From positions 39,275-103,274 of the forward strand of contig NZ_JOAN01000029.1 of assembly GCF_000718555.1 (NCBI RefSeq): a stretch of DNA of 64,000 nt, written 5' to 3'. The notes under the pieces are model-generated. The model had not been told where the DNA came from. It did no database searches and saw only the letters and a list, made by a program, of their open reading frames with translations. A program made the position numbers and the translations under genes. The DNA is from Micromonospora chokoriensis. Its GTDB lineage: Bacteria > Actinomycetota > Actinomycetes > Mycobacteriales > Micromonosporaceae. Every line of letters starts with the position of its first letter. The first letter of the stretch is position 1. Positions 44,803 to 53,717 of the stretch are shown here, one piece after another.

Positions 44803-46458
44803 ATGAACCGCAGCACCCGAGGTCGACGCTGGGGAAGCGTACTGGCGGCCGGCCTACTGCTCGCCGGCACCCTGGTCGCCCTTCGCGCCCCTGCGGCGCA
44901 GGCACTTGACAACGGAGTGGCGCGCACTCCCCCCATGGGTTGGAATTCGTGGAACTCGTTCGGCTGCAACATCAACGAGGCGCTGATCCGGCAGACCGCG
45001 GACGCGATCGTCAGCAGCGGAATGCGGGATCTGGGCTACAACTACGTCGTGGTCGACGACTGCTGGTTCAACCCCAACCGGGACAGCTCCGGCAACATCC
45101 AGGGCGACCCCAGCCGGTTCCCCAGCGGAATGAAGGCGCTCGGTGACTACCTGCACGCCCGCAACCTTAAGTTCGGCATCTACCAGGTGCCGGTCGACAA
45201 GACCTGCGCGCAGTACTTCGGCGCCTACCCTGGCGCCACCGGCAGCCGGGGCCACGAGGTGCAGGACGCGCGCCAGTTCGCCGCCTGGGGCGTCGACTTC
45301 CTCAAGTACGACTGGTGCTCGCCGGAGGGCAGCATCAACGACCAGGTGACCACCTTCGCCAAGATGCGTGACGCGCTGGCCGCCACCGGCCGACCGATCG
45401 TCTACAGCATCAACCCCAACAGCATCCACGCCAAGACCGGCCCGCAGCGCAACTGGGGCGACGTGGCCAACATGTGGCGAACCACCGAGGACATCACCAA
45501 CGCGTGGGACACCGGCCAGAGCAACGGCTACCCGATGGGCATCCAGAACATCATCAACGTGACCGTTCCGCTGGCGTCCTACGCGAGGCCGGGTGGGTTC
45601 AACGATCCCGACATGATGGAGGTCGGTCGCGGTGGCATGAACGACACGGAGATGCGCAGCCACTTCGCGATGTGGGCGATCATGGCGTCTCCGCTGATCG
45701 CCGGCAACGACGTACGGAACATGAACGCCGCGACGCAGACCATCCTCAAGAACGCCAACCTGATCGCGATCAACCAGGACTCGCTCGGGTTGCAGGGTGC
45801 GCAGGTGTCCTTCGACGGCACGCGTCGGGTGCTGGCCAAGCGGCTCGCCAACGGCGACGTTGCCGTCGCCCTGTTCAACCAGGGTGGCTCGACGACGACG
45901 ATCTCGACCACGGCGGCGGCGATCGGCAAGTCCGGCTCGTCGTTCACGCTTGTGGACGCGTGGACCGGTGGCACCAGCTCCAGCAGCGGGACCATCAGCG
46001 CCAGCGTCCCCGCGCACGGCACGGTGGTGTACCGGGTCAGCGGTGGCGGCACGACTCCTCCGACGACCCCGCCGCCGACCACGTCGGGCGCCTTCGCCAG
46101 CGCCGCCTCCGGCCGCTGCCTGGACGTCCCGAACAGCAACACGGCCAACGGCACCCAGCCGGTCATCTGGGACTGCAACGGCGCCGCCAACCAGAACTGG
46201 ACCGTCAACGGTCAGACTCTGCAGGCTCTCGGCAAGTGCCTGGACGCTCCCCTCAACGCCACGGCCGGCGCCAAGGTGCAGATCTGGGACTGCAACGGTG
46301 GGACCAACCAGCAGTGGACCGTCAACGCCAACGGCACGATCAGTGGCACGCAGTCGGGGCTCTGCCTGGACGTCAACGCCAACGGCACGGCCAACGGCAC
46401 CACGGTGATCCTCTGGACCTGCACCGCGGCGGCGAACCAGCGGTGGTCGCGGCGGTAG
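44803..46458 (+). CDS. Secreted GH27 glycosidase with C-terminal ricin-type lectin domain
   Basis: This 551-residue enzyme has a signal peptide (to about AQA, 34) and a GH27 barrel: PPMGWNSWNSFGCNINE, YVVVDDCWFNPNRD, the nucleophile aspartate D170 in FLKYDWCSPEG, and the acid/base region PGGFNDPDMMEVG (D268). A C-terminal beta-domain (to about 410), a TTPPTTPPPTT linker and a CBM13 trefoil with three repeats (SGRCLDV, LGKCLDA, SGLCLDV) follow. GH27 contains alpha-galactosidases and beta-L-arabinopyranosidases of very similar sequence. The DDCW motif favours galactosidase; the arabinose context leaves arabinopyranosidase open. Confidence 0.9.
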   Translation: MNRSTRGRRWGSVLAAGLLLAGTLVALRAPAAQALDNGVARTPPMGWNSWNSFGCNINEALIRQTADAIVSSGMRDLGYNYVVVDDCWFNPNRDSSGNIQGDPSRFPSGMKALGDYLHARNLKFGIYQVPVDKTCAQYFGAYPGATGSRGHEVQDARQFAAWGVDFLKYDWCSPEGSINDQVTTFAKMRDALAATGRPIVYSINPNSIHAKTGPQRNWGDVANMWRTTEDITNAWDTGQSNGYPMGIQNIINVTVPLASYARPGGFNDPDMMEVGRGGMNDTEMRSHFAMWAIMASPLIAGNDVRNMNAATQTILKNANLIAINQDSLGLQGAQVSFDGTRRVLAKRLANGDVAVALFNQGGSTTTISTTAAAIGKSGSSFTLVDAWTGGTSSSSGTISASVPAHGTVVYRVSGGGTTPPTTPPPTTSGAFASAASGRCLDVPNSNTANGTQPVIWDCNGAANQNWTVNGQTLQALGKCLDAPLNATAGAKVQIWDCNGGTNQQWTVNANGTISGTQSGLCLDVNANGTANGTTVILWTCTAAANQRWSRR

Positions 46459-46516
46459 CCGATCGGGTTCGCCGACCGCTCAGGTCACGGCGACCCACCT
46501 GATCCGTGGTCGAGCT

Positions 46517-46552
46517 GGTGCCCGTGGACGACACTCGTCGTCCGCGGGCATC
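46517..46552 (+). terminator. Terminator after the GH27 gene
   Basis: A 16-bp stem (46517-46532 with 46537-46552, two G-U pairs, loop ACTC) lies 58 bp after the stop. The remainder of the 311-bp gap to the chvE-like gene contains its promoter and operator. Confidence 0.7.
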
Positions 46553-46681
46553 GGTCTGTGCGGGGGCACCGACGCGCGCGCAGAGTCGCCGCGTCGTACC
46601 CTTTCGGCGGATCGACCGGATGGCTACGCTCGCCTGGATGCTCCGTTACGAGACCGTGACACCCGTATTTCGGATCAGGTG

Positions 46682-46709
46682 TTGACGCAGTCTATGTGAG
46701 CGCTAACAC
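46682..46709 (+). promoter_or_regulatory. chvE promoter with embedded LacI-type operator
   Basis: TTGACG (46682-46687) and TAACAC (46704-46709), 16 bp apart, enclose TGTGAGCGCTAACA (46695-46708). The run from TGTGAGCG to ACTA is almost the same as at the araB promoter, differing at one base of the operator. This is strong evidence that both operons answer to one repressor. Confidence 0.72.
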
Positions 46710-46769
46710 TACCCGAAAGATGACAGTTGGCCCCGGCAGTCGGCGGGGGAGTCCAGAGAGGAGAAGCCC

Positions 46770-47912
46770 GTGGGCAGGAAATTCCTGGTTGCTCTCGGCG
46801 GCGCGGCACTGGCGCTGAGTTTGGCGGCGTGCAGTGGCGGGGGTGCTGGCAGCGGTGAGAAGACCGGCAGCGAGAAGCCCAGCGAATTGACCATCGGTGT
46901 GTCGATGCCGACCCAGACCTCGGAGCGGTGGATCGCCGACGGCAACGCGGTCAAGTCGAAGCTCGAGGCCAAGGGTTACAAGGTCGACCTCCAGTACGCG
47001 GGCGACGACATCCCCACGCAGTCGCAGCAGGTCGACCAGATGATCACCCAGGGCGCGGATGTCCTGGTCCTCGCGGCGATCGACGGCACCGCGCTCAGCA
47101 GCCAGCTGCAGGCTGCCGCAGCCGCCAAGATCCCGGTCATCTCCTACGACCGGCTGATCCGTGGCAGCAAGGACGTCGACTTCTACGTCAGCTTCGACAA
47201 CTACAAGGTTGGCGTCGCCCAGGGCACCGCGCTGCTCGTCGGCCTCGGCCTGCTGAACAAGGACGGCTCGAAGGGCACGGCCAAGGGGCCGCTGAACGTC
47301 GAGCTGTTCGCGGGGTCGCTGGATGACAACAACACCCAGTACTTCTTCAGCGGCGCGATGGACACGCTGAAGCCGTTCATCGAGAACGGCACGCTTGTCG
47401 TCAAGTCCAAGCAGACCACCCCCGAGCAGGTAGCCACCCTGCGGTGGCAGCAGGAGACCGCGCAGAAGCGGATGGAGAACCTGCTCACCTCCAGCTACAA
47501 CGACGGCTCGAAGGTCGACGGGGTGCTCTCGCCGTACGACGGCATCTCCCGCGGCATCATCACCGCCCTGCAGAACGCCGGCTACGGCAAGGGCGCGAAG
47601 AAGCTCCCGGTGGTGACCGGCCAGGACGCGGAGATCGCCTCGATCAAGCTGATCAACGACGGCGTGCAGAGCTCCACGGTCTTCAAGGACACCCGACTGC
47701 TGGCCGAGCAGGCCGTCAACGCCGCCGAGGCGTTCCTGCAGAAGAAGCAGCCGCAGGCCAACGACACCCAGACCTACAACAACGGTGTCAAGGTCGTCCC
47801 GGCGTACCTGCTGCCGATCGCGACCGTCTACAAGGACGACATCAAGGCGACGCTGATCGACTCCGGCTACTGGACGGCGGAAGAGGTCGCCGCCGGTCAG
47901 GCCAAGAAGTAA
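46770..47912 (+). CDS. chvE: Multiple-monosaccharide ABC transporter binding lipoprotein (ChvE-like)
   Basis: This 380-residue lipoprotein has a lipobox SLAAC (cysteine 21) and a type I binding-protein fold. It agrees with ChvE of Agrobacterium in plan: IGVSMPTQTSERWIADGNAV, QMITQGADVLVLAAIDGTAL, VISYDRLIRGSKDVDFYVSF, LFAGSLDDNNTQYFF and VTGQDAEIASIKLINDG. ChvE binds several aldoses, including arabinose, galactose and xylose. Initiation is at a GTG with GGAG upstream. It is the first gene of an operon whose promoter carries the locus operator, and a strong hairpin follows the stop. Confidence 0.92.
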   Translation: MGRKFLVALGGAALALSLAACSGGGAGSGEKTGSEKPSELTIGVSMPTQTSERWIADGNAVKSKLEAKGYKVDLQYAGDDIPTQSQQVDQMITQGADVLVLAAIDGTALSSQLQAAAAAKIPVISYDRLIRGSKDVDFYVSFDNYKVGVAQGTALLVGLGLLNKDGSKGTAKGPLNVELFAGSLDDNNTQYFFSGAMDTLKPFIENGTLVVKSKQTTPEQVATLRWQQETAQKRMENLLTSSYNDGSKVDGVLSPYDGISRGIITALQNAGYGKGAKKLPVVTGQDAEIASIKLINDGVQSSTVFKDTRLLAEQAVNAAEAFLQKKQPQANDTQTYNNGVKVVPAYLLPIATVYKDDIKATLIDSGYWTAEEVAAGQAKK

Positions 47913-47919
47913 GCCACTC

Positions 47920-47952
47920 GTCGGGCCCGGCGGTCACCGCCGGGCCCGACGC
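47920..47952 (+). terminator. Intercistronic hairpin after the chvE-like gene
   Basis: A perfect 15-bp stem (47920-47934 with 47938-47952) with loop TCA begins 7 nt after the stop and has no U-tract. It matches the position of the hairpin after the ytfQ-like gene and probably sets a high ratio of binding protein to ATPase. Confidence 0.7.
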
Positions 47953-47994
47953 CTGGGCGCGTTCCACGCCCAGACCTGACGGAGGACAGTGACC

Positions 47995-49533
47995 ATGGAC
48001 GACACCATCCTCGAGATGCGTCGCATCACCAAGACCTTCCCCGGCGTGACCGCGCTGGAGGACGTCACCCTCGCAGTGCGCCGCGGGGAGATTCACGCCA
48101 TCTGCGGTGAAAACGGCGCCGGCAAGTCCACCCTGATGAAGGTGCTGTCCGGCGTCTACCCGTCCGGCTCGTACGACGGCGAGATCCTCTTCGACGGCAA
48201 GCCGATGCAGTTCCGTGGCATCCGCGACAGCGAGGCCAACGGCATCGTCATCATCCACCAGGAGCTCGCCCTGGTGCCGTACCTGTCGATCGCGGAGAAC
48301 ATCTTCCTCGGCAACGAGCGGCGCGGCCGCAGCGGGCTCATCGACTGGAACCTGGCCAACGCCGAAGCGGGGAAGCTGCTGGCGTCCGTCGGGCTACACG
48401 AGAACCCGGTCACCCCGGTCATCCAGCTCGGCGTCGGCAAGCAGCAGCTGGTGGAGATCGCCAAGGCGCTCTCGAAGAAGGTTCGCCTGCTCATCTTGGA
48501 CGAGCCGACCGCCGCGCTCAACGACATCGACTCGGCGCACCTGCTCGACCTGTTGCGGGCGCTCAAGGAGCAGGGCATCACCTGCATCATGATCTCGCAC
48601 AAGCTCAACGAGATCACCGCGATCGCCGACTCGACCACGGTCATCCGCGACGGGCGTGCGGTGGAGACCCTCGACATGAGGGCCGACGACGTCAGCCAGC
48701 AGCGGATCATCCGGGGCATGGTCGGCCGCGACCTGGACAGCTTCTACCCCGACCGCGAGTCGTCCCCCGGCGACGAGGTCCTGCGCATCGAGGACTGGAC
48801 GGCGCGGCACCCGGTGCAGGACCGGATGGTCGTCGAGGGCGTCAGCCTGTCCGTCCGCGCCGGTGAGGTCGTCGGCATCGCGGGCCTCATGGGAGCCGGG
48901 CGGACCGAGCTGGCCATGAGCGTGTTCGGTCGGTCCTACGGGCGTGACATCCAGGGCCGCCTCTTCGTTCACGGGCGGGAGGTGCAGGCGCGCACCGTCG
49001 CGGAGGCGATCGACAACGGCATCGCCTACGTCACCGAGGACCGCAAGCGCTACGGCCTCAACCTCATCGACGACGTGCGGCGCAACGTGTCGGCCGCCGC
49101 GTTGGACCGGCTGTCCCGGCTGGGCTGGGTGAACGGCAACGAGGAGATCAAGGTTGCCGAGTCGAGCCGCAAGGAGATGAACATCCGGACGCCCAGCGTC
49201 ATGGCGGTGGTCGGCAAGCTCTCCGGCGGTAACCAGCAGAAGGTCGTGCTGTCGAAGTGGCTCTTCACCGACCCGGATGTGCTGATCCTCGACGAACCCA
49301 CCCGGGGGATCGACGTCGGCGCCAAGTACGAGATCTACACGATCATCAACCGGTTGGTGGCCGCCGGTAAGGCGGTGATCGTCATCTCCTCCGAGCTGCC
49401 GGAGCTGCTCGGAATGTGCGACCGCATCTACACCCTCGCCGCCGGCCGGATCACCGGCGAGATGCCGGTGGCCGAGGCGACTCAGGAGAGCCTCATGGAG
49501 CTGATGACCAAGGACAAGGAGCTCGTCGGATGA
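47995..49533 (+). CDS. mmsA: Multiple-monosaccharide ABC transporter ATP-binding protein (duplicated)
   Basis: This 512-residue protein has two fused ATPase domains. The first has [23 protein letters not shown] and [13 protein letters not shown]. The second has the degenerate GLMGAGRTE with [15 protein letters not shown] and [16 protein letters not shown]. It matches the GguA/MmsA ATPase that works with ChvE. ATG 47995 is chosen because GGAGG lies 9 nt upstream, while the GTG at 47989 is too close. The permease gene overlaps its stop by 4 nt. This subfamily has a linker [19 protein letters not shown] between the domains. Confidence 0.93.
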   Translation: MDDTILEMRRITKTFPGVTALEDVTLAVRRGEIHAICGENGAGKSTLMKVLSGVYPSGSYDGEILFDGKPMQFRGIRDSEANGIVIIHQELALVPYLSIAENIFLGNERRGRSGLIDWNLANAEAGKLLASVGLHENPVTPVIQLGVGKQQLVEIAKALSKKVRLLILDEPTAALNDIDSAHLLDLLRALKEQGITCIMISHKLNEITAIADSTTVIRDGRAVETLDMRADDVSQQRIIRGMVGRDLDSFYPDRESSPGDEVLRIEDWTARHPVQDRMVVEGVSLSVRAGEVVGIAGLMGAGRTELAMSVFGRSYGRDIQGRLFVHGREVQARTVAEAIDNGIAYVTEDRKRYGLNLIDDVRRNVSAAALDRLSRLGWVNGNEEIKVAESSRKEMNIRTPSVMAVVGKLSGGNQQKVVLSKWLFTDPDVLILDEPTRGIDVGAKYEIYTIINRLVAAGKAVIVISSELPELLGMCDRIYTLAAGRITGEMPVAEATQESLMELMTKDKELVG

Positions 49534-50780
49534 CCAGCATCAAGACCCCTTCGACGGAGCGCCCGACGCCCCCGGACAGCACACCCGCCGCCGCCCTGCA
49601 CAGCGGGACGAGCGACCTGCGGGCGCTGGTGTTGAACAACCTGCGGCAGAGTGGGATCTACGTCGCCCTGGTCGTCATCGTCGCGCTCTTCGCGGTCCTG
49701 ACCGACGGCGTGTTGCTGAGCCCCGGCAACATCACCAACATCGTCCTCCAGTACTCGTACATCCTGGTCCTCGCCATCGGGATGGTCATCCTGATCATCG
49801 GTGGTCACATCGACCTGTCGGTCGGATCGGTCGTCGCGCTGACCGGCGCGGTCTCCGCGGTCCTGGTCATCCAGCAGGGGCACCCCTGGTGGGTCGGCAT
49901 CGTGGCCGCGCTGGTCGTCGGCGTCGCGGTCGGCGCCTGGCACGGGTTCTGGGTGGCGTACGCCGGCATTCCGGCCTTCATTGTGACCCTGGCCGGCATG
50001 CTGCTCTTCCGGGGTCTCACCCTGCGGGTGCTCGACAACATCTCGTTGTCGCCGTTCCCGTCCGAGTACCAGCAGGTCGCGGCGGGCTTCCTCAACGGCC
50101 TGCTCGGCGGCAACGGCTTTGACGCCTTCACGTTGCTGATCGGTGCCATCGCCGTGGCCGGGTACGCGGTCAGCGGCTTCCGCACTCGCGTGGCGCGCAT
50201 CCGCTACCAGCAGCCCGTCGAGTCGTTCCCGCTGTTCGTCGCGCGGGTCGTGCTGGTCGGCGCGGTCCTCATGTACTTCGCCTGGCAGTTGGCGCACGCC
50301 CGAGGGCTGCCGATCGTGCTGATCATCCTGGCGTTCCTGGTGCTGGTCTACGGCCTGCTCACCCGGCGTACCGTCTTCGGTCGTCAGGTCTACGCGATCG
50401 GCGGCAACCTGTCGGCGGCGGCGCTGTCCGGGGTGAAGGTCCGCACCGTCAACTTCTGGATGTTCGTCAACATGGGCTTCCTGGCGGCGGTGGCCGGCGT
50501 CATCTACTCGTCGCGGTCGAACGGTGCCCAGCCCGCCGCCGGCAACATGTTCGAGCTGGACGCGATCGCCGCGGCCTTCATCGGCGGCGCGGCGGTCACC
50601 GGTGGTGTGGGCACCGTGGTGGGCGCGATGGTCGGCGGTCTGATCATGGCGGTGATGAGCAACGGCATGCAGCTGATGGGCATCGACCAGTCGACCCAGT
50701 CGGTGGTGAAGGGCCTCGTCCTGCTGGTCGCGGTCGCCTTCGACGTCTACAACAAGCGTCGCGCCGGCACGGCCCGCTGA
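49530..50780 (+). CDS. mmsB: Multiple-monosaccharide ABC transporter permease
   Basis: This 416-residue RbsC-type permease has more membrane segments than usual, as GguB/MmsB proteins do. Landmarks are [56 protein letters not shown] and [18 protein letters not shown]. The N-terminal 45 residues are polar and cytoplasmic. Only one permease is present, so a homodimer is expected, unlike the ytfT/yjfF pair upstream. The gene ends 17 bp before a very strong bidirectional terminator that separates it from the converging phosphoesterase gene. Confidence 0.92.
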   Translation: MTSIKTPSTERPTPPDSTPAAALHSGTSDLRALVLNNLRQSGIYVALVVIVALFAVLTDGVLLSPGNITNIVLQYSYILVLAIGMVILIIGGHIDLSVGSVVALTGAVSAVLVIQQGHPWWVGIVAALVVGVAVGAWHGFWVAYAGIPAFIVTLAGMLLFRGLTLRVLDNISLSPFPSEYQQVAAGFLNGLLGGNGFDAFTLLIGAIAVAGYAVSGFRTRVARIRYQQPVESFPLFVARVVLVGAVLMYFAWQLAHARGLPIVLIILAFLVLVYGLLTRRTVFGRQVYAIGGNLSAAALSGVKVRTVNFWMFVNMGFLAAVAGVIYSSRSNGAQPAAGNMFELDAIAAAFIGGAAVTGGVGTVVGAMVGGLIMAVMSNGMQLMGIDQSTQSVVKGLVLLVAVAFDVYNKRRAGTAR

Positions 50781-50797
50781 CGCTCGACGTTTAGGCA

Positions 50798-50834
50798 GCG
50801 TGGCCCCTGACCGCAGAGCGGTCAGGGGCCACGC
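50798..50834. terminator. Bidirectional terminator, 17-bp perfect stem
   Basis: The arms 50798-50814 and 50818-50834 pair perfectly around loop AGA. It lies between mmsB (+) and the metallophosphoesterase gene (-), which ends at 50840, and can serve both. Confidence 0.85.
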
Positions 50835-50839
50835 GTCGT

Positions 50840-52219
50840 TCAGTGGCAGTTGCCGGTGCCGGTGTCTGTGTAGGTCTGGCCGGCTACTGGTACGAACTGC
50901 CAGTCGTAGCTGTTGGCGTGCAGGGTGAACTTCAGCAGGCCCCACGCCGAGCTGTTGCGCGCCTCGCTGTTTGGCTGGATGGTGCCGAAGCTGTAGTGAC
51001 CGGCACCGCCCATGCCGGCGACGAAGCTGCGCATACCCCGACTGGAGTCGGCGCCACCGGCCGGGTTCATCGGGGCGAACCGCTCGTACACGTGGTTGTG
51101 GCCCCACACCACGACGTCCGCGTTGTAGTCGTAGAGCGCCTGGTACAGCGGACGCGTCGACGTTGACGGCGCGTGGTTGGAGCTGGACGTGAAGAGCGGG
51201 TGGTGCCAGTACGCGAGCGTGCACGGCTTGCTGCTGGCCGCCAGGTCCGCACGCAGCCACTGCTCCTGCGTCGAGCCGGCCGACATGCTGATGTTCGAGT
51301 TCAGCGACACGATGTGCCAGTTGCCGAGGTCGAATGAGTAGTAGCCGCGACCGCTCGGGCCGGCCGTCGTACCGAAGTAGTTGTAGTAGCCGGTCGCGCC
51401 CGAGGTGTTGTAGTCGTGGTTGCCCGGCGACGGGCGGGTACGGGACTTGTGCCGACCCCAGGTGGGCTCGTAGTAGCTGGCGAACTGCGACGCGGTGCCG
51501 CTGTCGTAGACGTTGTCGCCGGTGGTGAAGACCGTCCCCGGGGTGTTGTCGAGCAGCGTCGCGGTGGCGCTGTCGCCGGAGCCCGAGTCGGCGATGTCGC
51601 CGGCGCCGACGAACACCGGGTCCCCCGACGGGGGCGGCGTGGTGGTGCCGGTGGTGACCACCAGCTGCGGCGCGTCCGCGCCACTCTCGCGGGTGTCGTA
51701 GTAGGCGCCGTCACCGCTGGTCGAGGTGGCACCGAAGCTGTACGTGCCGTTGCCGGTGACCGCGGCCGTGACGTCCAGCTCGTACCAGGTGTTGCCGCTG
51801 ACCGCGCCGATCGTGCCGAGCGTGGCCCCGTCGATGGTCGGCTGGTTGTTCCAGGTGGTGCCGGTCTCCGACCAGGTCGTGTTGGACATCCGGCGGAACG
51901 TGCCGCCGGCGTCGCTGCCGCTGTTGCCGCTGATCGTGCGCAGCCGCAGCTTGGCGCTGGTCACCGTGCCGCTGACACCGCTCACGGTGAAGCGCAGGAA
52001 CGAGCGCCGCACCGGCGAGTTGTCGACCACGACCTGCGTGGACGTGCCGTAGTTGGTGGCGGCCGTGTCGCTCTGGACGTAGGTGTCGGCGACCGGCGTG
52101 AACGTCACGCTCGCCGCCGACGCCGCGCCAGCGCCGGTGACGACGACGGCGGCGGTCGCGGCGACGATCACCGCGACCACCCCCAGCGTCACCGACGGAC
52201 GGGGGAAACGAATGTCCAT
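50840..52219 (-). CDS. Secreted metallophosphoesterase with N-terminal beta-sandwich domain
   Basis: This 459-residue protein has a signal peptide (to about ASA, 36). A DNRLRE/CBM96-like beta-sandwich follows (about 37-195: ADTYVQSDTAATNYG, RSFLRFTVSGVSGTVTSAKL, YYDTRESGADAPQLVV). After a Pro-rich linker comes a calcineurin-type domain with metal motifs GAGDIADSG, TTGDNVYDSG, PGNHDY, WHHPLF and WGHNHVYERF. It resembles purple-acid-type phosphatases acting outside the cell. AAGGAG precedes the ATG. It is monocistronic and divergent from the MFS gene. It probably scavenges phosphate; no phosphate-box sequence was identified. Confidence 0.88.
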   Translation of the reverse strand: MDIRFPRPSVTLGVVAVIVAATAAVVVTGAGAASAASVTFTPVADTYVQSDTAATNYGTSTQVVVDNSPVRRSFLRFTVSGVSGTVTSAKLRLRTISGNSGSDAGGTFRRMSNTTWSETGTTWNNQPTIDGATLGTIGAVSGNTWYELDVTAAVTGNGTYSFGATSTSGDGAYYDTRESGADAPQLVVTTGTTTPPPSGDPVFVGAGDIADSGSGDSATATLLDNTPGTVFTTGDNVYDSGTASQFASYYEPTWGRHKSRTRPSPGNHDYNTSGATGYYNYFGTTAGPSGRGYYSFDLGNWHIVSLNSNISMSAGSTQEQWLRADLAASSKPCTLAYWHHPLFTSSSNHAPSTSTRPLYQALYDYNADVVVWGHNHVYERFAPMNPAGGADSSRGMRSFVAGMGGAGHYSFGTIQPNSEARNSSAWGLLKFTLHANSYDWQFVPVAGQTYTDTGTGNCH

Positions 52220-52439
52220 CCAGGACTCCTTACCTCGTGGGAAGAGCGCAAGGAACGTAGGAAGGTCGATGAGCCGGCGGGCGTCGGGCGGGTGAACACT
52301 GCGTCCCGCCAGACGAACACCTCGGTGTTGGGGGTCCGTTCACCAGCGCCTCGCCCGGATGCCACGCCCGGTCCGTTGTGCCTGCTCCACTGAGTACGGA
52401 CGATGGCTGACCGTCAGCCGTCGATCCGAGGAGATGCTC

Positions 52440-53717
52440 GTGTACCTGTCGACCGTCTCCCGGCCGGTCGCCGACTCAGCCGAACCGGGGCCGCGCCGCC
52501 GCTTCGCGTTGGTCAGCGGCAACGTCGTCGCGCTCGGCACGGTCAGTCTGATCACCGACGTGTCGGCCGAGATGGTGGCCGCGGTGCTGCCGCTCTACCT
52601 GGTGCTGGGCCTGCACCTGAGCCCGGTGGCGTTCGGCGTGCTCGACGGCGTCCACACTGGCGCCACCGCGCTGCTGCGAGTCGTCGGTGGCTTCGCCGCC
52701 GACCGGTTCCGGCGGCGCAAACTGATCGCCGGCATCGGGTACACACTCTCGGCGGTCGCGAAGCTCGGCCTGCTGCTCGCCGGCCGCTCGATACCGGCGA
52801 TCGGTGCCGTCATCGCCGTCGACCGGCTCGGCAAGGGTGTGCGGAGCGCGCCGCGCGACGCGCTGATCACCCTCTCCACCCCACCCGAGGCGCTGGGTCG
52901 GGCGTTCGGGGTGCACCGGGCGATGGACAGCGTCGGCGCGTTCCTCGGGCCGCTCGCCGCGTTCGCGGTCCTGCTGGTCGTCGGTCAGTCGTACGACGCG
53001 GTCTTCGTCACCAGCTTCTGCATCGCGGCCCTGGCCGTGGTCGTGCTCGTGCTCTTCGTCCGGGAGCGGTCACCCGGCGAGGCGGTGGACCGGCCGGACG
53101 ACCCGAAGGTCTCCGTCGGCGAGGCGTTCGGCCTGCTGCGCAGCGGGCCCGCCCGGCGGTTGGTGCTGGCCGCCGCGCTGCTCGGGCTGGCCACCATCGG
53201 CGACGGCTTCGTCTACCTGCTGCTGCAACGCCGGGTGGACCTCGGTCTGCGCTGGTTCCCGCTGCTCGCGGTGGGGACCAGCCTGGCCTACCTGCTGCTC
53301 GCCGCCCCGCTCGGCGTCCTCGCCGACCGGATCGGTCGACTGCCAGTGGTGCTCGGCGGCTACACCGCCCTCGGCGCGACGTACCTGCTGCTGGCCGGCC
53401 CGGTCGGCGGGTGGCCGCTGGTCGCCCTGACGCTGACGCTCTACGGCGTCTTCTACGCGGCAACCGACGGCGTGCTCATCGCGCTCGCTGGCCCGGTCCT
53501 GCCGGTGCGCCTGCGGACCACCGGAATCGCGTTGGTGCAGACCGGGCAGGCCCTCGCGTACCTCGTCTCCTCCGTCCTGTTCGGTCTCGCCTGGCAGGCG
53601 TGGGGGCCGGAGAACGCGATCCGCGCGGCGGCCGTGGCCGTCGCCAGCGTCCTGGTCGGCACGCTGTTCCTGCTGGCCTCCCCGTCCCGACCCACCACCC
53701 GGAAGGTGCCCCGATGA
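52440..53717 (+). CDS. MFS transporter
   Basis: This 425-residue protein of the major facilitator superfamily has about 12 membrane segments. The loop 2-3 motif appears as GGFAADRFRRRKLIAGIGY, and the equivalent loop in the second half reads LGVLADRIGRLPVVLGGY. Another conserved part is GKGVRSAPRDALITLSTPPE. The GTG at 52440 is the preferred start, since GAGGAG lies 6 nt upstream; the ATG at 52434 abuts that site. It overlaps the beta-propeller gene by 4 nt, suggesting that the exported protein works with it. The substrate is unknown. Confidence 0.85.
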   Translation: MYLSTVSRPVADSAEPGPRRRFALVSGNVVALGTVSLITDVSAEMVAAVLPLYLVLGLHLSPVAFGVLDGVHTGATALLRVVGGFAADRFRRRKLIAGIGYTLSAVAKLGLLLAGRSIPAIGAVIAVDRLGKGVRSAPRDALITLSTPPEALGRAFGVHRAMDSVGAFLGPLAAFAVLLVVGQSYDAVFVTSFCIAALAVVVLVLFVRERSPGEAVDRPDDPKVSVGEAFGLLRSGPARRLVLAAALLGLATIGDGFVYLLLQRRVDLGLRWFPLLAVGTSLAYLLLAAPLGVLADRIGRLPVVLGGYTALGATYLLLAGPVGGWPLVALTLTLYGVFYAATDGVLIALAGPVLPVRLRTTGIALVQTGQALAYLVSSVLFGLAWQAWGPENAIRAAAVAVASVLVGTLFLLASPSRPTTRKVPR

